A stretch of 64,000 nt of DNA from Darksidea phi (lineage: Eukaryota; Ascomycota; Dothideomycetes; Pleosporales; Lentitheciaceae): assembly GCA_030770425.1 (NCBI GenBank), contig JASJFT010000033.1, positions 124,001 to 188,000 of the forward strand. The letters run 5' to 3'. A program made the position numbers and the translations under genes. The notes below the pieces were generated by a model. It had not been told where the DNA came from, searched no databases, and worked only from the letters and a program-made list of their open reading frames with translations. Positions 11,184 through 21,744 of this stretch are shown here, in pieces. The stretch's first letter is position 1. The number at the start of each line of letters is the position of its first letter.

Positions 11184-11762
11184 ATTTCATGGCGTGCGGA
11201 TACCCTGGTTCTTTTTCTTCTTCTTTTCACTTCTTGTGCATGCATGGACGGCGCACCCATAAAGCTTACACGTACGCATCCTTTTTGACCTTTTTTGGGA
11301 GGGCTCGGAATAAGAGGGTGTTAGCGTCTTAGATTATATGTAGCCCGGCTTATTTCCAGCGAGCCGATCTAGTGTCTTAAATATTCAGCCATTTACCCTT
11401 GTTCATCATGCTTGCCATGTCTTTTCTTGTTGATACCCTTGCCCAATTGAAAATACCTGGTGGTTTTTGCTGCCGATTGTCTACAATCATCTCTCGTGCA
11501 TTTGTACAAAGAATCGCTTCGTGCCTTGTTCAACGACCACCCTTGAAGAAGTATCGAGCATCGAATATCGACCGTGCGGCGAGCGCACCGACCTCCACAC
11601 TATAACCTATAACGCAATTCATCAAACCCGTACAGTACTTGCAAGCTCATAAGAAGCACTGGCCCCACATCAGCATCATGGGTCGAAGTAATTCCCAACA
11701 ACACGAAAGGGTACTATATTAGATTATATACAATGGGGGAGGGGAGGGGAGGGGAAGGAAGC
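11184..11762. other. convergent intergenic region with a G-rich tract
   Basis: It holds the 3' flanks of the lactonase gene and of the HAD hydrolase gene. A regular (GGGGA) tract at 11735-11754 lies just outside the stop codon of the minus-strand gene. No reading frame here looks real. Confidence 0.5.
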
Positions 11763-13046
11763 TCAAGCCTTCCACTGCTCTTGCGCAACGGCCCAGCTGA
11801 CCGCGTCGAAGACGTCGGCTACGATTCGGCGCGGAGTGTGAGCGGGTGTTGTACCTTTTACATACACCCCGGTCTGCACAAGCACGGATACCCAGTCTGT
11901 GCCGTGCGGGCTTTGGTAGCTGTTCCCGCCTAGGATGTCGCTCTCGGGGTTGTCGCCCACCATGTACACGCGCTTTAGATGCCCTAGCTTTCCGTCAAAT
12001 TGATTCAGCAGCTGTGTGCGGTGTGCTATTAAGCGCTTTTCGGCGAACTCGTACGTGGGTTTGTGAGGCTTGCCCATCACGATCTTCTGCAGGCTAACGC
12101 CGTTCTTCTCCCCACCAGTCAGCGCAGTCCATACACCCTCTAGCGCCTCCCGGAAACCGCCTTGGCCTAACCGAGGAAGGTGGTATTTGGCCGCCCATAG
12201 TAGATCAGGGTTCGAGAAGTATAGAGGGGGCTGCCCGTCCTGCTGGTATCCCTTATTCGGAAGCGAAGCATCGCCGTTTTTCGACGACAGCGTGCCTAGA
12301 ATGCCATTCTGCGAGAGAAGTACATCCTTTATGATTTGTGTGTCTAGACCCCAGTCTCGCGGATCGTTGTACACGAAGATGGCGTCGATCTTCAGCGAAG
12401 TGGACGGCGAGGTGGGATCGATCGGTGCAGGAAGCGGTCGCGTGAAGGAGTTGTAGTAAGGTAAGAATTGTTGCGAGAAGGGCCAGACTTCTGGGTAGGC
12501 TACTAGTATGTCTCCTGGCGTGACTACCGTCTTGAAGCCGTACTTCTCTGCCACCACTCTACACCTATCCTCGTCACCTCCCACCACCATGACTGTTTTA
12601 TTCTTGTACTCATCCATGTCTGCAAAGGGTGTGTGGCTTTGCACAAACATACTAGTATCCAACGGGACCTCGAGCTTCTTGCTCAGATCATCGACGCGCT
12701 CTCGTTCATGCTTGCCGCCGCCGTTTGTGAGGAGGATGAAGGGGATGCGCTGGGATTGGAGGTAGGCGAGCGATTGGTGGGCGCGCGGGAGAGGATCGGA
12801 GCTGCGTACTAGAACGCCATCGATGCTGAAGTATGTTAGATGGCGTCCTAAAAGAGGAATGGCATGCTCGCCTTACTCGAAAGCGAATGCGAATTCTGGC
12901 ACGCGCGGAGGGGCCGTCTGCGTCTCGAAGGAACGCCTCGCTATTGGCGCATTTCTGCATTGCAGTAATGACGATAACCGTGCCGAGTAGGCAGAAGATC
13001 TTGAAACGAGCCCATATATATGCTGTGGAGCTCTGGAAGCGGGCAT
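11763..13046 (-). CDS. mitochondrial HAD-superfamily (class IIA) hydrolase, CECR5/HDHD5-like
   Basis: There are two exons on the minus strand: 13046-12877 and 12825-11763, with a 51-nt intron (GTAAGG..CAG). The join makes a perfect HAD motif I (FAFDIDGVLVRSSDPLPRA), which proves the splice. Other landmarks are FILLTNGGGK (motif II) and YMVGDNPESDILGG (motif IV acidic residues). The 410-residue length fits the CECR5/YKR070W family (TIGR01456). The chosen ATG gives MPASRAPQHIY, followed by a basic Ser/Arg-rich stretch and RRSFETQ, a plausible mitochondrial presequence. The frame extends upstream to an ATG at 13142, which is possible but gives a less typical leader. Family members are mitochondrial proteins of uncertain substrate. 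The gene is divergent from the zinc-cluster regulator on its right. Confidence 0.9.
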
Positions 13047-13280
13047 CGTGGTGGTGTTGATGGGTCGTCTCGGAGGTGCGGAGATAACGACGTGTGAGTG
13101 GTTCGCAGGAACTACGGCGGGGCATGCCCACCAAAGACGCACATGTCTTAGTCAGGCGCCTTACATCTTACATATACATGCACCAGCTCCGCCACCTCGA
13201 GGTACGTCAATCGGAAGACTCAAAGCTCTGCAACGCTTGACAACCGCAACAGTCTGAACATCTAGTTAAATTTTCTCACC
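13047..13280. promoter_or_regulatory. short divergent promoter region
   Basis: Only about 230 bases separate the start codons of the HAD hydrolase (minus) and the zinc-cluster factor (plus), so both promoters must lie here or overlap the first exons. No clear TATA box is seen. Confidence 0.5.
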
Positions 13281-15821
13281 ATGGCCGAGACCAGCCCCGA
13301 GAGTAGCAATGGGTCGACCGCTCCACCTTCAGCTGCTGATATACTCGCCCGAACCCCCATCACACGAGCTAGACCTCAACTAAGCTGTACGCCGTGTCGC
13401 CAAGGAAAGCTGAAATGCAACCGTGAACATCCCGTCTGCAACCAGTGTGTGAAGCGTTTGCGACACGCCGCTTGCCACTATCCACCACCGCCCACGAAGA
13501 GCAAACAAGCACAGAATATGCGGGGCAAGTACCCGTGGTAACCCGCCAAGTCCGAGACATTCACTAACTTGAATTCCTCTTTAGGTAGGATTAGGAACCT
13601 CGAAAATCTGGTAGTAAATCTGATCCAGCAGAAAGAGCAAGAGGGTCTCAATGAATTGGCTGGACAAGTGCAGAGCCAGAATCAAAATGGTAATGCCAGA
13701 AGAGACGTCGAGGAGGTTGCCCCTGACACATTTGGCAAACTACGTATCAGCAACTCTGGGAACGAAACAAACTACGTAGGAGCGGGTCATTGGAGTTCGT
13801 TACTAAAGGAGATTGAAGAGGTCAAGAACAGTTTGGACGAGGATGATGTGGAAGAGACCCAAGAGAGTGTGTGGGACGATGCCGCTGCGCGGTCTTCGAT
13901 CACCTTTGGAATGCCGAAGCCTGTCACAAAAGCACAGCTGATTGAACAGATGCCTTCCAAAGACGAGGTGGATCGCCTTCTACCTCTCTGGTTTAACAGG
14001 TACGCACACTGGGTCACCTTGAAAGGTCTCGACTAAACAACGTAGCGCCGACCCCCTACTATACATTATGCATACCCCGAGCTTTCAAGAAGAGTACAAG
14101 CAATTCTGGAATGATCCCTCGTCTGCTTCAGCAATGTGGATAGCACTTCTTTATTCCACCATGGCGCTAGGAATCATCCTCGGTCCTCGTAACCCAGGCA
14201 TCAATGCTTATGCAGCTACCTACAATCTAAACAATCGCAGTGACTACCTTTCGACCTCCATAGACAGATTTCAGCAGCTTGCATCTTCTGCTTTAGTACT
14301 GGGAGACATTACAAAAAGCCAGCCATACACACTTGAGACCTTGATGATATACTCCGAATGCGAATTTCTGAGACGGGATGACAACCATGCAAAGGTCTGG
14401 CTCATGCACGGTGTTGCTTTACGCACGGCAATGAGAATGGGCTATCACAGAGATCCAGCAAACTTCAAGGGCATGTCACCTTTCCAGGGAGAAATGCGTC
14501 GGAGAGCCTGGCATGTCATCAATATGACCGATACTCTCATCTCTTTCGCTATCGGCCTTCCAGCTCAAGTCCGTCGCGTCGAGAGCGACGTCCGCATCCC
14601 TCGAAACCTATACGATGTCGATCTATCCCCGGATATGACCGAACTGCCAAAAGAACGCCCAGACACGGAGATTACGCCAGCTTCGTACTTCAAGGCAAAA
14701 GCCAGAGTGTGCGCGGTCTTTGCTGAAGCTGCAGAGTTATCTCAAAAGATCACGCCGCCAAGATATGCCACGATTGTGGCACTCGAGAAGAGGCTAGAAG
14801 ACGCCCATGATGCAATACCCGAAACGATGCGGGCCCGTCCGATGGAAGCATGCATTACGGACCCTCCTGTGCTTGTCATGAGCCGGCTCAACGTTGAACT
14901 TCTGTATTTAAAAACCCGACTGGTCCTTCATCGCAACTACTTTACTGCAGGTCAGTCAGACCCTAGGTTTGCAGGCTCGCAGAAAATATCTGTAGATACT
15001 GCGATTAAAATCCTCAATTGGAACAGAGTCATCTTTCACGCATGTCAACCAGGTGGACAGTTACACAAAGTATGGTGGTACATGTCTTCGCTTCAGACGT
15101 ACGACTTCTTGCTTGCTGCGATGATACTGTGTTTGGAGTTGCACCATATCAAGGCAGTAGACAAGTCATCGACAAGGGTTGCCGAGTTGTCTGGCATTCT
15201 GCAAACTACCCACGATATCTGGGCAAATCACCCGAACCGCTTCCGAGAGTCGGTCAGAGGAGCTGGAATATTGAAAGCCATGTTGACGAATAGTTCATCG
15301 CCTGGACAATCACAGAATATCGCGATAAATTCCATCTTTCAAAGAATGGAGAAGAGTGAGTGCGCAATGCGACTAAGGTTCTGAGCTAACCATCAAACAC
15401 AGACGTTAGCAGCCCACCTAAGGAACAAACGCCTGAATCTCTCACAGAAGAACCCGCACCACAGATCTGGGGCACATGGCCAACCGCAGACTTGCCGTCA
15501 CTGGACATGCAGGACATGCAGGATATGCCTTCCGAAATCGACTGGGTAAGCTTACCACTGATGTCCGCACTTGACCATTTCTGACCAAGCGGCTAGTCAC
15601 TTTTTGATTCGACGATGCAACACCAGGATCACATGCTACCTTCACAGATGTGGGCATCCAACAACAATGCCACAATGGAGTCTTGGATGGGTGCGACGTC
15701 CAGTGTCGACTACATGATTGCCAATGGCGTTGAGGGCTTCCAAGACCTCCAGGATCCGATGCACATCTACGGGCCTTCGGGCCTCGTGACAACCCCGTTT
15801 TCTACACATATGATGCATTGA
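13281..15821 (+). CDS. Zn2Cys6 transcription factor with fungal-specific regulatory domain
   Basis: Five exons: 13281-13528, 13589-13999, 14046-15355, 15403-15545 and 15597-15821 (778 residues); every junction keeps frame. The zinc cluster is at residues 36-65, C36-x2-C39-x6-C46-x6-C53-x2-C56-x8-C65, with the basic loop RQGKLKCNRE. A short coiled linker (IRNLENLVVNLIQQKEQ) follows, the usual dimerisation element. Exons 2/3 join to give LPLWFNSADPLLYIMHTPSF, the hallmark start of the fungal-specific TF domain. Exon 3 carries its core (YSECEFLRRDDNHAKVWLMH, AMRMGYHRDP, EMRRRAWHVINMTDTL). The tail is Met/Gln/Asn-rich and may be an activation region. The protein is nuclear; target genes cannot be read from sequence. 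For the exon 2 acceptor I used the second of two nearby AGs, because the first would create a stop. Confidence 0.92.
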
Positions 15822-16385
15822 AGCGTATTTGTCGTGTCTCTTGGTGTTACCGAGTCGCATATGTTTCGCTTGTTGTGTAAGCCATGGTAGTATGTCTTCA
15901 AGCCCTGTTGATCTGGAGCCAATGAAAATATATCAGGTTAGCTCATATAGTATAGCTACCCCTGCATATACTCCTTGTACACGTATATAAGCTCTCTTAT
16001 AGAGCTATTACAATCAACGCACTTCTTCAGATCTGCCCCTCGCATCACTGTGACAACATACCAATCGTGAATGAATGTTCATTCAACCCAGTCAAAATCA
16101 TATATCTTCACGTGGAAAGGCTAGCTTAACCATCCCTAAGTGGCCCTATCAACAAGACCAAGTCGACCCGACAGTTGAGGGGAAATAATGAATGCCGCAG
16201 CCATTATTGCGGCAATGAAGTCATGCAAGACTAGAACCAGGTCTGGCGTCGACGCCCCCTTTGAGATGGTTAGAACACCGCACAAGACCAAGCGAACAAC
16301 GAATCATCTGTTTTCCCGTTTTTTCCATTTGGACATCTTACCTTTCAATTAGGTGGGGGGTCCGGGGTCGGCGAGGTCTAGCGTT

Positions 16386-16456
16386 GGGAACAATATTAAG
16401 GAGAACAATATTAAGGAGAACAATAGTGAGAACAATATTAAGAGGTACAATAGTAA
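16386..16456 (+). repeat. 15-bp-periodic array of AACAAT (HMG-box-like) sites
   Basis: AACAAT occurs at 16389, 16404, 16419 and 16431, with a variant TACAAT at 16446. The repeat unit is about GAGAACAATATTAAG, and the steps are 15, 15, 12 and 15 bp. AACAAT/ATTGTT is the core bound by SOX/MATA-HMG type proteins, including fungal mating-type HMG regulators. Binding here is inferred. The array ends about 200 bp before the ATG at 16658. Confidence 0.75.
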
Positions 16457-16559
16457 GACCCCTTGCCCACCCCACATCGCATTTCTCCTTTGACTTTCCC
16501 TACCATCAAAGAACTGTACTCACCTTGTGACAACTGCTTGCCAAGCGGGTCATTCCAGC

Positions 16560-16567
16560 ATAAATAA
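16560..16567 (+). promoter_or_regulatory. TATA-like element
   Basis: ATAAATAA lies 91-98 bp upstream of the ATG at 16658 and downstream of the AACAAT array, a sensible position for the TATA box of this short gene. Confidence 0.45.
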
Positions 16568-16657
16568 GCCCTCTCATAACGCCCCCCATCCATTCCTCCA
16601 CCCACCAGAACTTCCAATCCTTACAACAAACTAAAACACTCTTTACCAACGAACAGA

Positions 16658-16771
16658 ATGCTCGGACCTACGCCAGGAGGCGGCTGCACCGTCATGCGTG
16701 GCTCTAACTCGGGAGTGGGCTACATCGTCATGTATGGGCCCATGCCGGGCAGCCACTGTATCATCTACTAG
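16658..16771 (+). CDS. 37-residue three-repeat CaaX peptide, candidate hybrid-type pheromone precursor
   Basis: After the initiator Met the ORF is exactly three 12-residue units: first LGPTPGGGCTVM, second RGSNSGVGYIVM, third YGPMPGSHCIIY, then TAG. All share the pattern xG(P/S)x(P/S)Gxx(C/Y)(T/I)(V/I)x. The last four residues, CIIY, form a C-terminal CaaX box, the signal for farnesylation. The first unit ends GCTVM, itself a canonical CaaX-type motif. Fungal a-factor-like lipopeptide precursors are short and end in CaaX. The h-type precursor HPP1 of Trichoderma reesei carries three copies of (L/I)GC(T/S)VM, one at the C-terminus, which is the same design. Unlike HPP1, no Lys-Arg Kex2 site is seen; only single Arg follows unit 1. 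Promoter elements (AACAAT array, TATA, leader) sit upstream. The ORF is seen; the pheromone role is inferred. Chance origin is unlikely but not excluded. Confidence 0.6.
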   Translation: MLGPTPGGGCTVMRGSNSGVGYIVMYGPMPGSHCIIY

Positions 16772-18023
16772 ATGTCCGCCACTCGCCTGAATGAAGCATA
16801 GTCTGGGGGTGTAGCTTGGGACCGGCCGACCCACTTAAAACGGATGCGACAAAACAATTTCTTGGTCCTGTTTCCTCACACTGTCATGCCGAATTGCCTT
16901 TAGTTCATAACGACGATATCTTTTTTGGTGTATACGAGGGCTGTCCTGATGCGCTTGGTCCAATTCCAATTTTTTAGCATCGGTGAAGCACTCACGCGGA
17001 TTCGATTACACTGTCCTCCTTCTTTCCACTACTGACCTTGGACTACTCACCCTGGACAACTACGACACATCCCCCACCAGACACGATAGGACATGCACAC
17101 GCCATGTCCCACGGGATGAATTGTATGCAAGTGGAAGTTTCGGCGAGGGAGGATACCACACTGTACATGTAATTCGAAGACTGCTTTTTTCTTATCATTT
17201 ATCATTAAACCCCTTTCGGAAATGTACCTCTTGCTTGCCTTTTCTGGGCTGCTTTCGATTGTACGGTTCTGGATGGAAGACTCTCTGGCTTTTGTTTCAT
17301 TTCGTAAGGATAGGCCCGTCACGTAGGTACAGCGACGGAATAAAGAACCGGAAAATCGCTAAAGTCTAGTGTCTATGATTACTCCTTGCACTTTTAAATG
17401 ATATATTGATATTCATGCGTCGATAATGAGGCGAAACATTCATTCTCAAAGGGTGTTTTGTCCTCCTCAGCGTGGCAACACGAGCCTACTTGGTTCATCT
17501 CTCGCGGTGATGCCCTCTTGATGCATCACCCGCAGCCTTCGATAGATCTCGCTCGCCGTGTCTACCGTCCTACGAAGAGAAAGCGTTACCGAGGATTGTC
17601 TCCCAAGGGATACCCGGCTCCTGGTTCCTAATAGATCGTCTACTTGCGTGAGCCTAGTCCCGAAAATTCTCGTATCTATAGTGGTGCTGTCTACGAGCGC
17701 TCCCGGAATAGGTGAAAGTTAATTATCTGGTCTTGATGGGTGGGCTGGTCCGGTGACACTGTCTTTGGTGCGTGTTGTGTCTGAGACCAAAATCCTAGGC
17801 GGTATGATGGCGGATGATGTAGCGTCGGCGCGCACCGAAATGTCAGGCACTTTTCCGGTTGCGTGCTCCTTCTCGGTTTGTTGCTTTGTGGTTTGTGTTT
17901 CATTGAGTCGAGAGTTGGTCTCCTTCTAGACAGCTTTTCGATCTCGATCCCTTGGTTCGTTCTTGATATCGAAGAGGTACTTCGCGAGCGCCGTCTGAAC
18001 AAGGAAGACTGGGATGAATTTCG
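16772..18023. other. intergenic / 3' flank of the CorA-like gene
   Basis: No independent gene is evident. From about 18003 down to 17691 the minus strand stays open in the same frame as the CorA-like protein after its TAA, and would encode a Ser/Arg-rich basic tail (FRRRSRSTSSISRTNQG). This may be a lost or alternatively spliced C-terminus. Confidence 0.35.
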
Positions 18024-19570
18024 TTACAAAATATCTAGTAGTTTCACATATCCAAATGCCCCAATAAGAGCTGTAATGAGTACTGGGGCCCCTGCCGCCG
18101 CGTACCAACGAGGCGATACGTGTAATTCTGTCATGCCAAACAAAGTCGGGGAAATAATTAGTACAATATAAAACACAAAGACAGGTAAACTTACCGCAAC
18201 GTACGATAGATGGATGAAGACAAATGTTAGTGCACTAAGTCTGGTCACCGTTTTACCTTGCTCAATCGTCTCTATGTTGAATGACTAACGCCAGTCAGTT
18301 ACGATGGGAAGCCATAACGTCTATGCAAGATCGACTGTACCAGGCTCAGGAGATTATTTAATTGTTCCCTAACTGTACTAACGACTCTTTCGTGATGCAC
18401 CAACATTTGGCACGTTCCCGTCAAGCGAGGGAGAATCGAGTTGGATGGGTGGCCTTTCGAGGGTCCCTCGATCATGTACCTTTCCTTGATATGACTTCGA
18501 ATACGCTCGACTGTCTCTTTGTGCGCCCGGCAGATATTCCCGCAGTTCTATCGCGGTTAAGATATCCATGTTTAGAACCCTGGCTAGAGATGACACCGGT
18601 AGCATCTTCTTGTAGATAAGAATCTCCTATCACGGAGTCAGAGTTGCGCTACGCTAGAGAAAATAAATGTTTCAGCGGCCTACGAGTTAGGTTGATCATA
18701 CGTACAATAGTCGCGAGACTCTCAGTCGACGCTTCCATGATTCTCTGACCCCTCTGACGGTGCTCCGTGAGATATATTGCTTCGATTTCTTCGATGAGAT
18801 CACGGCCTGCTTCTGTAGCGATGATTAATACTGGGTGATCGGGATGTTCCGAATGGCACCCCTGAGGGACATCTAGCGAACTATTCGTACGAAACGTGAG
18901 ATATCTACGTTTTAAATTAGAATTATAGTAAGTGAGCTTAGAGAGAGTGCGTATAGGATGAGCTTAGGTTCAAGTACCTACCCTCGGCTTCACTAGCCTC
19001 ACAGGCGTAGACGTGGTCGACGGCAAACGTGAGTTCTAGAAGAGAGCTAGGAGCATGTCTAGTCGGAATTCTGAAGATGCCAGTTCACCTTTTTCGTCAA
19101 TCCCAGGTACGGCAGCAGAGCCGCCACCGCTCTTAATCAGCGCTTGGTTATGAATTAACGACGGCATATTCACAAAGGTGTCTTTCAACATATTTTCGAT
19201 CCAGAGCGCATGGCCTTTAATAGCTCTGGGCTATGGTTAACATATCCTGCTGTAGAAAGTGCAAGTTGTACGTTTACGGACATGGGGCCAAAACCTGTCG
19301 AATCCTGACATTCTTCTATCACAAAGTCGTTGAATTGCGGAGTAAGATCTACATCCACTTCGGTTTTTGCAAACTCTAGTGAGCATGGTTAGCCTTGTTC
19401 GTGCCTACGATGAGCATAGCCTTGTCGTACTCGTCAAGGCCTATTTCTGATCTGACGGGATATGGTCTTTTTTTGCTTTCGAGTGTTTCTTGACTGTTAC
19501 CATCATCGTGTATTGATTTGTAGTTGCATGAATTATGGAGGTCGTAATGAAGGCCGTCGCATGGTGGTGT
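18024..19570 (-). pseudogene. CorA-like Mg2+ transporter-type membrane protein gene, multi-exon and probably damaged
   Basis: Read on the minus strand, the 3' end carries the signature of fungal CorA-like proteins: FNIETIEQGKTVTRLSALTF then VFIHLSYVA, LFGMTELHVSPRWYAAAGAP and a second hydrophobic helix (VLITALIGAFGYVKLLDIL) before the stop. Upstream are coding pieces joined by likely introns: DHPVLIIATEAGRDLIEEIE, LTFAVDHVYACEASEAEG, ALWIENMLKDTFVNMPSLIH and EFAKTEVDVDLTPQFNDF. The complete exon chain could not be built without frame conflicts near 19.2-19.4 kb. The intron expected inside TM1-GM has a good donor (GTAAGT, 18194) and branch point but ends in CG instead of AG at 18147, so it cannot splice normally. 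Reading through it is open and adds 16 residues. I therefore call it probably decayed; an expressed variant remains possible. Confidence 0.55.
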
Positions 19571-20735
19571 TTCCTAGGGTTTTTGAGGTTACCTGTCTGG
19601 CTCGTCACGAGTCCTTATTTTAGGCCCCCACGGATCCCTAGCGCTTCCGTGATTTGATCGAATTCGAAGAGATGCTATGGATAGAGTACGTAGAGCAGCT
19701 GTAATACCTCCACCTGAGAACTTAGCCTTTCATCTTCGTCCCATTAAAGCCGGTGTTCGTTTAGAATTTCTTAGGTTTGCGTTAAGCCTATACACGAACA
19801 CTAAGTAGGTAGCTACTGTGGTGTAAGAGGAGGGGCCCGATCGAATATCGAGGCCGGCTGCTTCTATAAGCGGAGGTTTATAAGACTAGCGCCCGACAAG
19901 AGGTTAACCCTAAGGAGGCAGAAGAACAAGACTATCGGCGATGTAACCGGGATTGCAATTCAATCCCGACGTTGGTGGAAAGGAAAAGAAAGGGGGCCGG
20001 GGTCTTGGCTGCAATTTAGTAGGAATCCCGTGAAAGAATTGCGCTATCGCCATCGCTTTCGCTTTTGTATACGACATCCAAATACGACACCAATCGCACC
20101 GTCATATTCAAATCGCAAACCCACAGCCTTTTCCATATAATTACAGCACATGCGCATCGGTCCCGCCCACAAAACAAACGAGGCTCAGCCCCACGCCTCC
20201 CACACCCCTGTCCCGCTTACCACCTAAGCCCTACCTAAGCAGAGTGGCAGCAAAGCTCAACCCAAAATAAGCGCCAAAGCTCGTACCCACAAATGCACTA
20301 AGCCTCCCAATCTTACCCAAAGGGGAATTTCTCACGTTTTCCATCGCCTTCGGACCGGGAACGGGAACGGGAACGGAATGCGCAACGATGCCGGGGCTTA
20401 TTTTGGGGTGCACAGTTGGTTAACCCAAGCCCCAAGCCCCCAAAGAAGACGCAGTGTTTGCTACGCATGTGCTTCGCCTTTGTACGAGGTGTTAAAAAGT
20501 GAATTACGCCGGTTGTTGATTGTTGCGCTCAATTTCCAGCTTCCTTTCCAACTGACCTTTCCGCTTCCCTATTCTTCCTCTACCTTCACAATCTAATCTC
20601 TTCAAGTCAAACATAATCGACTTTCTTTACTATTTCATACTACACTGGGGTACAACAAACACATTCATTGATTACAAGCGCACACGCAACAACACCTCTA
20701 TCTCCTAAACCACCGACTCACCACTACATTTCACA
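19571..20735. other. intergenic, promoter of the GPI-type protein gene at its right end
   Basis: No supported gene. A short minus-strand frame (20231-20344 from an ATG) ends in a hydrophobic stretch (SAFVGTSFGAYFGLSFAATL) and could be a tail-anchored micro-protein or the last exon of one, but there is too little to call it. The stretch from 20540 to 20735 is C/A/T-rich and looks like promoter and leader. Confidence 0.4.
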
Positions 20736-21344
20736 ATGCCACATCTCACCAGCACACTCTCCCTATTGCTCTGCACCCTCTCTCTTTTTCAAGAAACAAC
20801 AGCAACATATGTAGACGACTACTCCAACCCCTCCATCCCCAGCGTCCCACCCATCTATCTCTCCCCCACCCTCACTACGTCAACCCACGACGCTTTCTAC
20901 GCATACCCAACATCCTCAGCTTCGAACTGCTCCTGCCACCACCACACACAACCACAGCAACACCCGAGACCACAATCGACGTATATTTCGGTAGTCCACG
21001 GGACGGCGAGCCATGCGAGTGGGTGTGCGAGTGGGTATCCCGTAGCGGGCGAGAGTATGAATGGGACGTACCATTTGCCAGCTTTGTCGGCTACTAAAAC
21101 GGGTGTTTCCACGACTGTTCTGTCGACTACTTCCGCTACGCCGTCGAATTCAAACGTCTCGACGTCCTCGGCGAGTGGGACGACTCAAGAGGTGACTACC
21201 ACTTCGCAAAGCCCGTCGCCGACACAGTCTGAGCCTGCGGAGCCGATGTTTACCGGGAGCGCGCTGCGGTTACCGGAATTGCAGGTCTGGAAGTGGAATA
21301 TTATCGTTAGTGTGGGGTTGGGGTTGATGGTGATGTGGATATAA
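20736..21344 (+). CDS. Ser/Thr-rich GPI-anchored-type cell surface protein
   Basis: An intronless frame of 202 residues. The N-terminus MPHLTSTLSLLLCTLSLFQE is a signal peptide. The middle is rich in Ser, Thr and Pro, with N-glycosylation sequons (NCS, NGT, NVS) and a His-rich patch (CSCHHHTQPQQHP). The C-terminus ends in a hydrophobic helix (WNIIVSVGLGLMVMWI) with no residues after it, the arrangement of a GPI-attachment signal; GSA about 30 residues before the end could be the cleavage site. It is probably a plasma-membrane or cell-wall mannoprotein. No enzymatic domain is seen, and such proteins diverge fast, so I cannot assign a family. Confidence 0.75.
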   Translation: MPHLTSTLSLLLCTLSLFQETTATYVDDYSNPSIPSVPPIYLSPTLTTSTHDAFYAYPTSSASNCSCHHHTQPQQHPRPQSTYISVVHGTASHASGCASGYPVAGESMNGTYHLPALSATKTGVSTTVLSTTSATPSNSNVSTSSASGTTQEVTTTSQSPSPTQSEPAEPMFTGSALRLPELQVWKWNIIVSVGLGLMVMWI

Positions 21345-21744
21345 GGACGACGCTTTTCGACTTTGCTTTCGGTTTTGCATAATCGGCGTTTTCGGATGAA
21401 GTGTATACCCTGGGTACAGGAATTCGGGGTGGGATGGACTTTATGAAGAGCGGGTTCCGACTGTACCATAGATGATTACGAAGGGGCCCGCTCCTACGGT
21501 ACAATAGATCACGAGTCGAACGGGACTGTAAGGGGACGGGATGGGACGGGATTTTGATACCCTTTTCTTAATCCATGTATGCAAACGCATTAGCACATTA
21601 AAGATTAGACCTGATACTCAATTCTTCTACTTGGTACAGCCCGGCTTGTGCTTATCTACAGGTTGCGAAGCCATCGCAGTAAGGAAATGTGACACTCGAT
21701 GTGTATTGTCTAATGAGGTAATGGAAGCGCCGGAGTCGGGCGAT

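Larger units (their letters stand above)
15822..16657. other. intergenic; promoter and leader of the 37-residue repeat peptide ORF in its right part
   Basis: The left half shows nothing distinct. The right half contains the AACAAT array (16386-16456), a TATA-like ATAAATAA at 16560-16567, and a C/A-rich purine-poor leader (about 16590-16657) ending in CGAACAGA before an ATG. That organisation is typical of well-expressed short fungal transcripts. Confidence 0.5.

Noticed and set aside
18128..18194. alternative 67-nt intron using GACAG at 18128 in the CorA-like gene
   Set aside because: It shifts the frame and destroys the second membrane helix.
20231..20413. 60-codon minus-strand frame ending in a hydrophobic stretch
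   Set aside because: The nominal start is GTG. From the first ATG only 37 residues remain, with no splice context or family that could be fixed. Mentioned only in the intergenic note.
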